Positions 6,900-13,885 of a stretch of DNA of 15,702 bases are shown here, in pieces. Each line of letters opens with the position of its first letter. The stretch's first letter is position 1. Position numbers and translations under genes: made by a program. The notes under the pieces were generated by a model, which searched no databases, was not told the origin of the DNA, and was given only the letters and a program-made list of their open reading frames with translations. Source of the DNA: UBA1724 sp016302315 (GTDB lineage Bacteria; Verrucomicrobiota; Lentisphaeria; Oligosphaerales; Oligosphaeraceae); contig JAEDNW010000045.1 of assembly GCA_016302315.1 (NCBI GenBank), forward strand, positions 1-15,702, written 5' to 3'.

Positions 6900-6957
6900 G
6901 AGAGAAAACTCCAGTAAGGTAGGAAGAAGAGGAGAAAGGCAGAGAAGAAAGGGGGAT

Positions 6958-7917
6958 TTACGCCTCCAGCAGCCCCTCCTCCCGGATACGGCGGACCAGT
7001 TCCTGGCGATAGGCGTCCATGTAGGAAGGGGAGAAGGCGGAGGAGTGGGGCGTGATCCAGAGATTGGGGCACTGGCGCAGAGGGCTTTCAGCAGGGAGAG
7101 GCTCCTGCTGGCAGACATCCAGGCAGGCGCCGGCCAGGCGTCCCTGGGAAAGGGCCTCCACCAGCGCCGTCTCGTCCACGGCATTGCCCCGTCCCAGATT
7201 GCACACCGTGGCGTGGGGTGGCAGGAGCGCCAGGCGTCGGCGGTCCAGGAAGTGGTTGGTCTCGGGGCTTCGGGGAAGCACCAGGATCAGGTGGTCGGTG
7301 TGGGGCAGGAGGGCATCCAGCTCCGCCAGGCAGTGGCATTGGTCTCCCGGGGTGAAGTATTCCGGAGGAAGATGGCCGGGATGCCGGGCGACGCCCAGGA
7401 TGCGGGTGCCCAGGGGCTTCAGGAGGCGTCCGATCCAGCGTCCGATATGCCCGAAGCCGCAGATGGTGACCGTGGCTCCCCGCAGGGGGCGCATCCGGGC
7501 GTCCACCTGGCTCCGGGGCCAGGCCTCCTGCCGGTAGGTGGTGACGGCGGGCAGAATTCCCCGGCACATCCCCAGCAGCATGGCCAGGGCCGTCTCCCCC
7601 ATGAACTCCCCGTGAAACGCCCCGTTCCAGTGCAGCACGCCCTCAGGCCACTCCACCGTGAAGTAATCCGTTCCCGCCGCCGGCGTGCTCACCAGCCGAA
7701 GACGGGGCGCCAGGGCAAACCACTCCTGCCGGAAGGTCCAGGTGGCCACCCAGTCCGCCAACGGCAGGGTGGACAGAAACTCCTCCTGGGTGCGGCAATG
7801 GGTCACCCGCGTCGCCGGCCCCAGGGCTTTCGCCAGAGCGACGGCTTGGCTGGGAGTCATGGTCAGGGAGGAAAGTCCCGGATGTTCCAGAAAGACGGCC
7901 AGGGTCTTCGTCTTCAT
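6958..7917 (-). CDS. D-isomer-specific 2-hydroxyacid dehydrogenase
   Basis: A 319-residue cytoplasmic oxidoreductase of the D-2-hydroxyacid dehydrogenase family, which interconverts 2-oxo and D-2-hydroxy acids with NAD(P)H. The Rossmann loop is GFGHIG (154-159). The catalytic triad is visible as R243 in NLGRG, E272 in DVCQQEP and H291 in ITPHSS. The residue pattern after the second strand (GVARHPG, R178) carries Arg rather than the Asp typical of NAD-specific enzymes, hinting at NADP(H) preference (inference). Length is normal. ATG 7917 is the only sensible start; no strong Shine-Dalgarno is seen (CCCTCTT precedes it). The substrate cannot be read from sequence: glyoxylate, hydroxypyruvate or a sugar-derived acid are candidates. 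Its pairing with the GH78-like gene suggests carbohydrate catabolism, although a serine-pathway link to the divergent serC cannot be excluded. Confidence 0.9.
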   Translation of the reverse strand: MKTKTLAVFLEHPGLSSLTMTPSQAVALAKALGPATRVTHCRTQEEFLSTLPLADWVATWTFRQEWFALAPRLRLVSTPAAGTDYFTVEWPEGVLHWNGAFHGEFMGETALAMLLGMCRGILPAVTTYRQEAWPRSQVDARMRPLRGATVTICGFGHIGRWIGRLLKPLGTRILGVARHPGHLPPEYFTPGDQCHCLAELDALLPHTDHLILVLPRSPETNHFLDRRRLALLPPHATVCNLGRGNAVDETALVEALSQGRLAGACLDVCQQEPLPAESPLRQCPNLWITPHSSAFSPSYMDAYRQELVRRIREEGLLEA

Positions 7918-8099
7918 AAGAGGGCAACCCCCGCATCAACAAGGGAATGAAAGGAAACACAAGAGGAGGACTCCGGGAACAGGAAGGGAAAATTCCCCCC
8001 TCTCCGGGAGGGAGGAAAGGCGGTTCCCGGCATTTCGCCCAATGTAATCCCCTTTCCCGGGATTCCCGGCGGGAGGTCCCCGGGGCGGAGGAAGATGGC
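7918..8099. other. Divergent spacer between the dehydrogenase gene and serC
   Basis: This stretch and the serC leader separate two divergent genes by 297 bases. A perfect 13-nt palindrome (CCGGGA-T-TCCCGG, 8057-8069) lies about 30-43 bases upstream of the serC -10, and CCCCGGGG (8078-8085) lies where a -35 box would be. Either could be an operator, but short GC palindromes are expected in such GC-rich sequence. No leftward promoter for the dehydrogenase gene was identified with confidence. Confidence 0.3.
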
Positions 8100-8108
8100 T
8101 ATAGTACC
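8100..8108 (+). promoter_or_regulatory. Promoter core TATAGTACC upstream of serC
   Basis: GGCTATAGTACCCC has its -10-like TATAGT at 8100-8105, 109 bases before the serC ATG. The 16-bp upstream position where -35 should lie is CCCCGG, so there is no recognisable -35. The nine-base core is identical to the copies before pheT, the antiporter and the ferredoxin. Confidence 0.55.
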
Positions 8109-8115
8109 CCCCATT

Positions 8116-8203
8116 CCCGCAGGATGGTAGACGAAATCAAATGCGTCGCCTGGCACAATGCCTTCCGATGAATTAAGACTGACCTGCGGGGCAACCCCAA
8201 GGA
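8116..8203 (+). promoter_or_regulatory. Structured serC leader with mutually exclusive hairpins
   Basis: The roughly 100-nt leader contains CCCGCAGG (8116-8123) and its perfect complement CCTGCGGG (8183-8190), enclosing about 60 nt. Smaller stems lie inside: GACG (8130-8133) with CGTC (8144-8147), and GGCA (8152-8155) with TGCC (8159-8162). The 3' arm of the closing stem overlaps a second hairpin, GGGG (8188-8191) with CCCC (8195-8198). That hairpin abuts the ribosome-binding sequence AAGGA (8199-8203). The arrangement resembles a translational riboswitch or attenuator controlling serC, but matches no family I can name. Confidence 0.4.
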
Positions 8204-8214
8204 AATCCAAAGAC

Positions 8215-9294
8215 ATGCAAGTGTTCAACTTCAACGCAGGTCCCGCCGCTCTTCCCCGCTCCGTCATCCTCAAGGCCCAGGCCGAATTCGCCGACTACCG
8301 CGGCTGCGGCTACAGCATCATCGAGGAATCCCACCGCGCCGCCGCATTCGATGAAATCATCCAGGCCGCGGAAGCCAATCTGCGGAAACTGCTGAACATT
8401 CCCGAAAACTACGACGTGCTCTTCCTCCAGGGCGGCGCCTCCCTCCAGTTCGCCATGGTGCCCATGAACCTCCAGGTTCCCGGCAAGACCATCGGCTATG
8501 CCGACACCGGCGTGTGGGCCCACAAGGCCATCAAGGAACTGGATATCCAGCAGCTGCCCAAGCAGGTGGTCTACGACGGCGCCGCCATCAACTACAACGA
8601 AATCCAGGGCATCAAGGACTGGAAGATCGATCCCGAATGGGCCTATTTCGGCGTCTGCTCCAACAACACCATCTACGGCACCCAGTTCCCCGAATTCCCC
8701 GAGACCGGCGACGTCCCCCTGGTGGCCGACATGTCCTCCGACATTCTCAGCCGCCGGCTGGACATCCCCAAGTTCGGTCTCATCTTCGCCGGCGCCCAGA
8801 AGAACATCGGCCCTGCCGGCCTCACCCTGGTGATTATCCGCCATGACCTGGCCGAGCGCTGCGGCAAGAACGTGCCCACCATGCTGCGCTACACCACCCA
8901 CATCGAGGGCAAGAGCCTCTTCAACACTCCCCCCACCTTCGCCATCTACATCAACCGTCTGGTCACCGACTGGATGCTGGAGAATGGCGGACTGGAGGCC
9001 ATGGAAGCCCAGAACGCCGCCAAGGCCAAGGCCCTCTACGACTTCATCGACAACTCCGGCTTCTACCGGGCCACGGCCGCTCCCGCCACCCGCAGCCGCA
9101 TGAATGTCTGCTTCCGTCTGCCCACCGAGGATCAGGAGAAGGCCTTCATCGCCTACGCCAAGACCAATGGCCTGGTGGGTCTGAAGGGTCACCGGAAGGT
9201 GGGCGGCTGCCGCGCCTCCATCTACAACGCGGTGCCCGCCGAGGGCGTCCAGCGCCTGATCGAGGTCATGAAGGACTTCCAGAAGAACGCCTAG
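8215..9294 (+). CDS. serC: Phosphoserine aminotransferase SerC
   Basis: This 359-residue PLP enzyme converts 3-phosphohydroxypyruvate and glutamate to 3-phosphoserine and 2-oxoglutarate. In many bacteria it also acts on the 4-phosphoerythronate-derived oxo acid of vitamin B6 synthesis. Family hallmarks are FNFNAGPAALP at the N terminus, EESHRAAAFDEI, LFLQGGASLQF, ADMSSDILSR and FAGAQKNIGPAG, whose K196 is the Schiff-base lysine. Length matches the bacterial family (about 360). ATG 8215 is preferred over the open-frame ATG at 8158 because the family begins at this methionine and AAGGA lies 11 bases before it. It is monocistronic, with a promoter core at 8100, a structured leader and a strong terminator at 9352. 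No serA homologue is certain in the window, although a 2-hydroxyacid dehydrogenase is divergent. Confidence 0.97.
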   Translation: MQVFNFNAGPAALPRSVILKAQAEFADYRGCGYSIIEESHRAAAFDEIIQAAEANLRKLLNIPENYDVLFLQGGASLQFAMVPMNLQVPGKTIGYADTGVWAHKAIKELDIQQLPKQVVYDGAAINYNEIQGIKDWKIDPEWAYFGVCSNNTIYGTQFPEFPETGDVPLVADMSSDILSRRLDIPKFGLIFAGAQKNIGPAGLTLVIIRHDLAERCGKNVPTMLRYTTHIEGKSLFNTPPTFAIYINRLVTDWMLENGGLEAMEAQNAAKAKALYDFIDNSGFYRATAAPATRSRMNVCFRLPTEDQEKAFIAYAKTNGLVGLKGHRKVGGCRASIYNAVPAEGVQRLIEVMKDFQKNA

Positions 9295-9310
9295 TCTTCC
9301 GAAGAAGGCG

Positions 9311-9342
9311 CCTCCTCTTCCTCCCTCCGGGGAAGGAGGAGG
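9311..9342 (+). repeat. Purine/pyrimidine hairpin between serC and its terminator
   Basis: CCTCCTC followed by TTCC faces GGAA followed by GGAGGAGG, giving a long, nearly perfect stem just after the serC stop codon and just before the intrinsic terminator. It has no T tract of its own, so it is probably a 3'-end stabilising structure. Confidence 0.4.
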
Positions 9343-9351
9343 AATGCCCCA

Positions 9352-9393
9352 GGGCCGAAGAGAGAGTCTTCTCTTTTCGGCCCTTTTCTTTTC
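9352..9393 (+). terminator. Rho-independent terminator of serC
   Basis: GGGCCGAA (9352-9359) pairs with TTCGGCCC (9376-9383). Further inner pairing (AGAG with CTCT) shortens the loop. TTTTCTTTTC follows at 9384-9393. It lies 58 bases after the serC stop codon and ahead of the pheT promoter core at 9430. Confidence 0.92.
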
Positions 9394-9429
9394 CCCAGAC
9401 ACAGGGTGCCCCGTCTCCCTGCTGGCGAT

Positions 9430-9438
9430 TATAGTACC
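9430..9438 (+). promoter_or_regulatory. Promoter core TATAGTACC upstream of pheT
   Basis: GCGATTATAGTACCCCGCAT has TATAGT at 9430-9435, immediately after the serC terminator and 113 bases before the pheT ATG. There is no -35-like hexamer at 16-18 bp. The leader that follows is strongly C/T-rich. It has two small hairpins: TTTCCC 9458-9463 with GGGAAA 9467-9472, and GCCGCC 9479-9484 with GGCGGC 9500-9505. Confidence 0.55.
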
Positions 9439-9548
9439 CCGCATTTCCTGTCCCCCCTTTCCCCTAGGGAAAGCCCCGGCCGCCCTCCCCTGTTCCCGTG
9501 GCGGCGGCTCTCCCGCCCCTCTCTTCCCGCTGCCCCCCCCCTCTCCTT

Positions 9549-11945
9549 ATGAAAACTTCTCTGAAATGGCTTCGCGACTACACGGATATCCCCTGGAACG
9601 CCCAGGAATTGGCGGACCGCCTCACCACCGTGGGACTGGAGCCTGAAAGCATTGAGGAGACGGGCACCATCCCCCAGGGCGTCATCACCGCCAGAATCCT
9701 CTCCCGGGAACCCCATCCCAATTCCGACCACATGAGCGTCTGCATGGTGGATCCCGGCACCGGGGAACCCGTCCAGATCGTCTGCGGCGCCCCCAACTGC
9801 GATGCCGGAAAGATCGTCCCCCTGGCCACCTTGGGCACCGATTTCGGCGAGGGCTTTGTCATCAAGAAGAGCAAGCTGCGGGGCGTGGATTCCTGCGGCA
9901 TGATGTGCTCCGCCCGGGAGCTGGGACTCTCCCAGGACCACAGCGGACTGCTGATTCTGCCGGAGGACACCCCCCTGGGTGTCTCTGTGCGGGAAATGTT
10001 CAGCGGCGACACCGTCATTGACTGGGAAGTCACTCCCAACCGCCCGGACTGGCTCTCCCACGTGGGCGTGGCCCGGGAAATCTGCGCCCTCACCGGCAAT
10101 CCCCTGACCCTGCCCCCCAATCCCGTCAAGGTCCGCCCCGCCGCCGAACCCGCCGCCTCCATCCGCATCGATGCCCCCGAATTCTGCCCCCGCTACATCG
10201 GACGGGTCTTCGAGAATGTGAAGGTGGGCCCCTCCCCGGACTGGATGCGGGAACGCCTGGAGGCCGTGGGCCTGCGCTCCATCAACAATGTGGTGGACAT
10301 CACCAACTACATCATGCTGGAATACGGCCAGCCCCTCCACGCCTTCGACCTGGAAAACCTGGCGGGGCGCCAGATCATCGTCCGCCGTGCCCAGGACGGG
10401 GAAGGCATCACCACCCTGGACGGCACCAAGCTGACCCTGAATCCGGAAAATCTCCTCATCGCCGACGGCGAGAAGGGCGTGGCCCTGGCGGGCATCATGG
10501 GCGGGGAAAACTCCATGATCACTGACAAGACCACCACGGTCCTCCTGGAGGCCGCCGCCTTCGACCGCACCAACATCCGCCTCTCCTCCCGGAATCTGGG
10601 AAAGGCCACCGACGCCAGCTACACCTATGAGCGCGGCGTGGCCCCCGAAACCTGCGCCCTGGCCAGCGAACGGGCCGCCAGCCTCCTCTGCCAGCTGGCA
10701 GGCGCCACCCAGGTGGGCGACCCCATCGACTGCTATCCCCGCCCCTGGAAGAGCGAAACCATCACCGCCAGCACCCGGCGCATCAATGATCTGCTGGGAC
10801 TCTCCCTCACCACCGAGGAAGTGGCCTCCCTCCTGAACCGCCGGGGCATCCAGGTCACCCGTCAGGAAGGGGACGAAGTCACCGTCCAGACTCCCTGGTG
10901 GCGCTTCGACCTCCACGCCCCTGTGGATCTGGCCGAGGAAGTGGCCCAGTTGACCGGGCTGGACGCCATCCCCGAGGCCACCCCCGTGGCCGTCCTGGGA
11001 GGCAGTGCCAAGGATGACTGCTATCTCCTCCAGGAAACCACCCGCCACCGCCTGATGTCCCTGGGGCTGGACGAGGTGATGAACTACACCCTGTGGTCCC
11101 AGAGCCAGTGCCTGGCCGGCACCGACCTGACCGCCGAACAGCTCCTCCAGGTGGCCAATCCCATCTCCCAGGACACCGCCTTCCTCCGCCCCACCCTGCT
11201 CCCCGGACTCCTCCAGGTGGTGGCCCACAATGTGGCCCATAACCAGCACGATCTGGCCCTCTTCGAGATGGGACGCATCTTCCTCCGGGAGAACGACGCC
11301 CCCGTGGAGCGCCTCCAGGCGGGCATCGCCCTCACCGGCCGCCGCCATCCCGAGCGCTTCGGCAAGGAAAAGGGAGAGGCCATGGATTTCTACGATCTGA
11401 AGGGCATGGTGGAGAGCTATCTGGACGACTGCCAGCTGGCGGGCTTCACCCGTTGCGAGGCCGCCGAGCATCCCGCCTTCCAGAAAGGCGCCTGCGCCCG
11501 CATCGTGGCCAAGAACAAGAAGGTGCTGGCCTATCTGGGCGCCGCCGCCCCCGCCCTCACCAAGGGAATGCGCCTCCGGAACCCCCTCTTCCTGGCCCTC
11601 CTGGATGTGGAAGCCGTGGAGAATGCCCCCCATCCCGTCAAGAAATTCCAGGAACTTCCTCATTTCCCCGGCGTGGAACGGGATATCTCCTTCGTGGCTC
11701 CCGCCTCCCTCACCAACCAGCAGGTGGTGGATGCCATCCGCTCCCTCAAGATCGACAAGGTGGCCGGCGTGGCCCTCTTCGATCTTTTCCAGGATGACAA
11801 GGTCCTGGGCGAAGGGAAACGCTCCCTGGCCTACACCGTCACTTATCAGGATCCCCAGCGCACCCTCACCGACGACGAGGTGAATCAGCTCCAGGAGAAG
11901 CTGCGCCAGGGACTGGTGAAGAAGCTGGGCGTGGAACTCCGGTAG
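9549..11945 (+). CDS. pheT: Phenylalanyl-tRNA synthetase beta subunit
   Basis: This 798-residue beta subunit belongs to the alpha2-beta2 phenylalanyl-tRNA synthetase, which charges tRNA-Phe. Its length is typical for bacteria. In order: an N-terminal domain (MKTSLKWLRDYTDIPW); an EMAP-type tRNA-binding domain at about 39-150 (EPHPNSDHMSVCMVD, VCGAPN, SKLRGVDSCGMMCSARELGL); the B3/B4 editing domain (DWEVTPNRPDWLSHVGVARE, NNVVDITNYIMLEYGQPLHAFD); the B5 domain near 400-480; a catalytic-like domain; and a C-terminal FDX-ACB anticodon-binding domain (FPGVERDISFVAP to the end). ATG 9549 starts exactly at the family N terminus, and the 17-residue upstream extension is discarded. There is no Shine-Dalgarno, only pyrimidines (CTCTCCTT) before ATG. 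pheS, the usual upstream partner, is not in the window. rsmI follows after 32 bases. Confidence 0.97.
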   Translation: MKTSLKWLRDYTDIPWNAQELADRLTTVGLEPESIEETGTIPQGVITARILSREPHPNSDHMSVCMVDPGTGEPVQIVCGAPNCDAGKIVPLATLGTDFGEGFVIKKSKLRGVDSCGMMCSARELGLSQDHSGLLILPEDTPLGVSVREMFSGDTVIDWEVTPNRPDWLSHVGVAREICALTGNPLTLPPNPVKVRPAAEPAASIRIDAPEFCPRYIGRVFENVKVGPSPDWMRERLEAVGLRSINNVVDITNYIMLEYGQPLHAFDLENLAGRQIIVRRAQDGEGITTLDGTKLTLNPENLLIADGEKGVALAGIMGGENSMITDKTTTVLLEAAAFDRTNIRLSSRNLGKATDASYTYERGVAPETCALASERAASLLCQLAGATQVGDPIDCYPRPWKSETITASTRRINDLLGLSLTTEEVASLLNRRGIQVTRQEGDEVTVQTPWWRFDLHAPVDLAEEVAQLTGLDAIPEATPVAVLGGSAKDDCYLLQETTRHRLMSLGLDEVMNYTLWSQSQCLAGTDLTAEQLLQVANPISQDTAFLRPTLLPGLLQVVAHNVAHNQHDLALFEMGRIFLRENDAPVERLQAGIALTGRRHPERFGKEKGEAMDFYDLKGMVESYLDDCQLAGFTRCEAAEHPAFQKGACARIVAKNKKVLAYLGAAAPALTKGMRLRNPLFLALLDVEAVENAPHPVKKFQELPHFPGVERDISFVAPASLTNQQVVDAIRSLKIDKVAGVALFDLFQDDKVLGEGKRSLAYTVTYQDPQRTLTDDEVNQLQEKLRQGLVKKLGVELR

Positions 11946-11977
11946 TCCGGAAGCCTTTCCCCCACCGCACCCCCCTT

Positions 11978-12703
11978 ATGGGAACCCTGACGGTCATCGC
12001 CACCCCCATCGGGAACCTGGGGGATGTCTCCCCCCGCACCCGGGAGGCCCTCTCCGCCCAGGAAATCCTCTGCTGCGAGGATACCCGGCACACAGGACAG
12101 CTGGTCAGCCTCCTGGGCATCCCCCGCCCCGCCCTCTATGTGGCCAACCACGAACACAACGAGCGCGCCATGGCACGCCGCATCGTGGAGTGGCTGGATC
12201 AGGGAAAGAAGGTGGGCCTGTGCAGTGACGCCGGATATCCCCTGGTCAGCGATCCCGGATATCCCGCTGTGACCGCCGCCATCGCCGCCGGCCACGACAT
12301 CGACGTGATCCCCGGCCCCAGTGCCGTCCCCCTGGCCCTCATCGCCTCGGGCCTCCCTCCCTCCAGTTATCTCTTCAAGGGCTTTCCTCCCCGTAAACCC
12401 GGCCATCGCCGGGCCTTTCTGGAGGAGGATTCCCGCGCCCGCCACACCCTGGTCTTCTACGAATCCCCCTTCCGGGTAGGCAAATTCCTGGAGGAGGCCC
12501 GGGAAGTCCTGGGAGACCGCCAGGCCGCCGTATGCCTGGAGTTGACAAAGCAATTCCAGCGAACCCTCCGGGGCCCCCTCTCCCAGCTGGCCGCCACCTT
12601 CCAGGAGGCGCCCCCCAAAGGCGAGGCGGTGATCGTCATCCGGGGCTTTGATCCCAGGGAAGAGGACGCCTCCCCCCGGCCCTCCCCAGAGCAGAATGCC
12701 TAA
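11978..12703 (+). CDS. rsmI: 16S rRNA (cytidine-2'-O)-methyltransferase RsmI
   Basis: This 241-residue SAM-dependent methyltransferase of the tetrapyrrole-methylase fold 2'-O-methylates C1402 of 16S rRNA. Family motifs run IATPIGNLGDVSPRTREAL at the N terminus, CEDTRHTGQLVSLLGI, SDAGYPLVSDPGYPAV (SAM site), VIPGPSAVPLALIASGLP and FYESPFRVGKFL. The length is a little short of the Escherichia coli protein (about 286) because the C-terminal extension is reduced; the tail after VIVIRGF is a low-complexity Pro/Glu stretch. It begins 32 bases after pheT with CCCCCCTT instead of a Shine-Dalgarno. Its TAA stop coincides with the start region of the exonuclease gene. The three genes are probably one transcript. 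Confidence 0.96.
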   Translation: MGTLTVIATPIGNLGDVSPRTREALSAQEILCCEDTRHTGQLVSLLGIPRPALYVANHEHNERAMARRIVEWLDQGKKVGLCSDAGYPLVSDPGYPAVTAAIAAGHDIDVIPGPSAVPLALIASGLPPSSYLFKGFPPRKPGHRRAFLEEDSRARHTLVFYESPFRVGKFLEEAREVLGDRQAAVCLELTKQFQRTLRGPLSQLAATFQEAPPKGEAVIVIRGFDPREEDASPRPSPEQNA

Positions 12704-12707
12704 CCCT

Positions 12708-13616
12708 ATGCCACGCATCCTTCTCGTCGACGCCTATTCCCAGATCTTCCGCCTCTTTTATGCCCTCCCTCCCCAGGCCATGAGCAACCGCCGGGGAGAA
12801 CCCACCAATGCCCTCTACGGCATGGCGAAACTCTTCCTGCAGCTGGAGCGGGATTTCCCCTCGGAATACGGGGCCCTGGTCTTCGACCACGGAAAATGCC
12901 GACGACGCACCGCCCTCCTTCCCGAATATAAGGGCCAGCGCCCCCCCATGCCCCAGGAACTCCGGGACCAGGTGCCCCGCATCCGCCAGTGGGCCGACGC
13001 CTTCGGATGGCCCCTCCTGGAACGGGAAGGCGTCGAGGCCGATGATCTCCTGGCCGCCATCTCCCGCCAGCGGGAAAGCTGCTCCGTCACTATCCTGACG
13101 GCCGACAAGGATCTGGGACAGCTGGTGCAGGACGGACAGGTCCAGCTGTTGCGACCGGAAAAGGGAGGCAAGTGGAATCTCTACGGGGAAAAGGAAATCC
13201 AGGAAAAGTATGGCGTGCCGCCCCGGCAGCTCTGCGATTATCTGGCCCTTCTGGGAGACACGGCGGACAATATCCGGGGAATCCCGGGATGCGGCCCCAA
13301 AACCGCCGCACGCCTCCTGACACAGTGGGACTCCATTGACGGAATCCTGGCACACTGGGAGGAACTGCCCCCCGGAAAACTGAAGGACACCCTCCGGGAG
13401 GAAAAGGAGCATCTCCTCCAAAACCGGGAATTGGTCCGGCTGGATGATCTCCTCCCGGAAACCTGGCACGGCCTGGAATCGATCCGACGCCTCACCCCGG
13501 ACTGGACACGCCTCGCCGCCCTCTGCCAACAGGAGGATTTCCGCACCGTCCTGGAGGAAATCCAACGCCGCACCACCCCACGGCAACTCACCCTGGATAT
13601 GGGACTGGAAGATTAA
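12708..13616 (+). CDS. Stand-alone 5'-3' exonuclease / flap endonuclease (Pol I N-terminal-like)
   Basis: This 302-residue metal-dependent nuclease is related to the N-terminal 5'-3' exonuclease domain of DNA polymerase I and to ExoIX (Xni). It would remove RNA primers and 5' flaps during replication and repair. The acidic cluster is essentially complete: D8 (ILLVDAYS), D60 (ALVFDHGK), E110/D112/D113 (GVEADDLLA), D133 and D135 (LTADKDLGQLV), and D184/D187 (LGDTADN). The DNA-binding helix-hairpin-helix reads GIPGCGPKTA (191-200). Basic RRRTALLPEYKGQR (65-78) is the usual arch-region motif. No polymerase domain follows, as the frame ends at 13616. Two in-frame ATGs are possible: 12696, which overlaps the rsmI stop (ATGCCTAA), and 12708. 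I chose 12708 because MPRILLVD matches the family start. No Shine-Dalgarno is visible, so translational coupling to rsmI is likely. I give no symbol because ExoIX and Pol-I-like stand-alone forms cannot be separated by eye. Confidence 0.93.
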   Translation: MPRILLVDAYSQIFRLFYALPPQAMSNRRGEPTNALYGMAKLFLQLERDFPSEYGALVFDHGKCRRRTALLPEYKGQRPPMPQELRDQVPRIRQWADAFGWPLLEREGVEADDLLAAISRQRESCSVTILTADKDLGQLVQDGQVQLLRPEKGGKWNLYGEKEIQEKYGVPPRQLCDYLALLGDTADNIRGIPGCGPKTAARLLTQWDSIDGILAHWEELPPGKLKDTLREEKEHLLQNRELVRLDDLLPETWHGLESIRRLTPDWTRLAALCQQEDFRTVLEEIQRRTTPRQLTLDMGLED

Positions 13617-13800
13617 TTCCTACCCCCCCAAAATTCCGCAGGACTATATGATTCTATACTATTATAACTCCTTGATTATCAAGTGGTTATAATGTTTTTA
13701 CACGCGGGTTCCCGCTGCATTCCGCTCCGCCCAGTTCTTCCTGGATCGGGGAAAAGCCTACCTGGACTCCCGAAACGAAAGGTCCAGAATCCAATTTCAG
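13617..13800. other. Gene-free region downstream of the exonuclease gene
   Basis: About 180 bases with a sharp AT-rich island (13640-13702) in GC-rich surroundings, then GC-rich sequence. The island holds a large palindrome. Beyond it are a tight GCGGG-TT-CCCGC hairpin (13704-13715) and a CTGGAC/GTCCAG inverted repeat in the stretch 13770-13796. One short frame (MFLHAGSRCIPL from 13692) translates into Pro/Ser-rich, non-protein-like sequence, and I found no gene. Confidence 0.5.
13661..13693 (+). terminator. AT-rich near-perfect 33-bp palindrome, possible terminator of the pheT-rsmI-exonuclease unit
   Basis: Arms ATTATAACTCCTTGAT (13661-13676) and ATCAAGTGGTTATAAT (13678-13693) are complementary at 14 of 16 positions around a single T at 13677. 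GTTTTTAC follows directly. It sits 44 bases after the exonuclease stop codon, so it may act as an AU-rich intrinsic terminator on the + strand. An operator or a cruciform element is equally possible. The low GC content is unlike the other three terminators in the window. Confidence 0.4.
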
Positions 13801-13803
13801 AAG

Positions 13804-13844
13804 AAAAAAACGGCGGGGAAGAGTCCTCTCCTCTTTCCCCGCCG
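13804..13844 (-). terminator. Rho-independent terminator of the sigma/anti-sigma operon
   Basis: On the - strand, CGGCGGGGAA (right arm on the complementary strand, 13835-13844) pairs with its complement at 13811-13820, a 10-bp stem. TTTTTTT follows (13810-13804). It lies 41 bases beyond the anti-sigma stop codon in the correct orientation. Confidence 0.92.
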
Positions 13845-13885
13845 CCCCCAATAAGGGGTTGCTCCCCTCCCCGGATATTCCTTCT

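Noticed and set aside
8140..8200. Resemblance of the serC leader to a SAM-I riboswitch (CCGATGAA followed later by GGCAACC)
   Set aside because: The order is suggestive but the spacing, the conserved 5' AGAG/GGAGGGA segments and the four-way junction of SAM-I are missing.
8173..9444. 423-codon open frame on the - strand
   Set aside because: It is antisense to serC and runs through the serC terminator; composition is Gly/Val/His-rich as expected of a shadow frame.
9429..11663. 744-codon open frame on the - strand
   Set aside because: It is antisense to pheT, whose protein is unmistakable along its full length; the Gly/His/Ala-rich translation has no recognisable domain.
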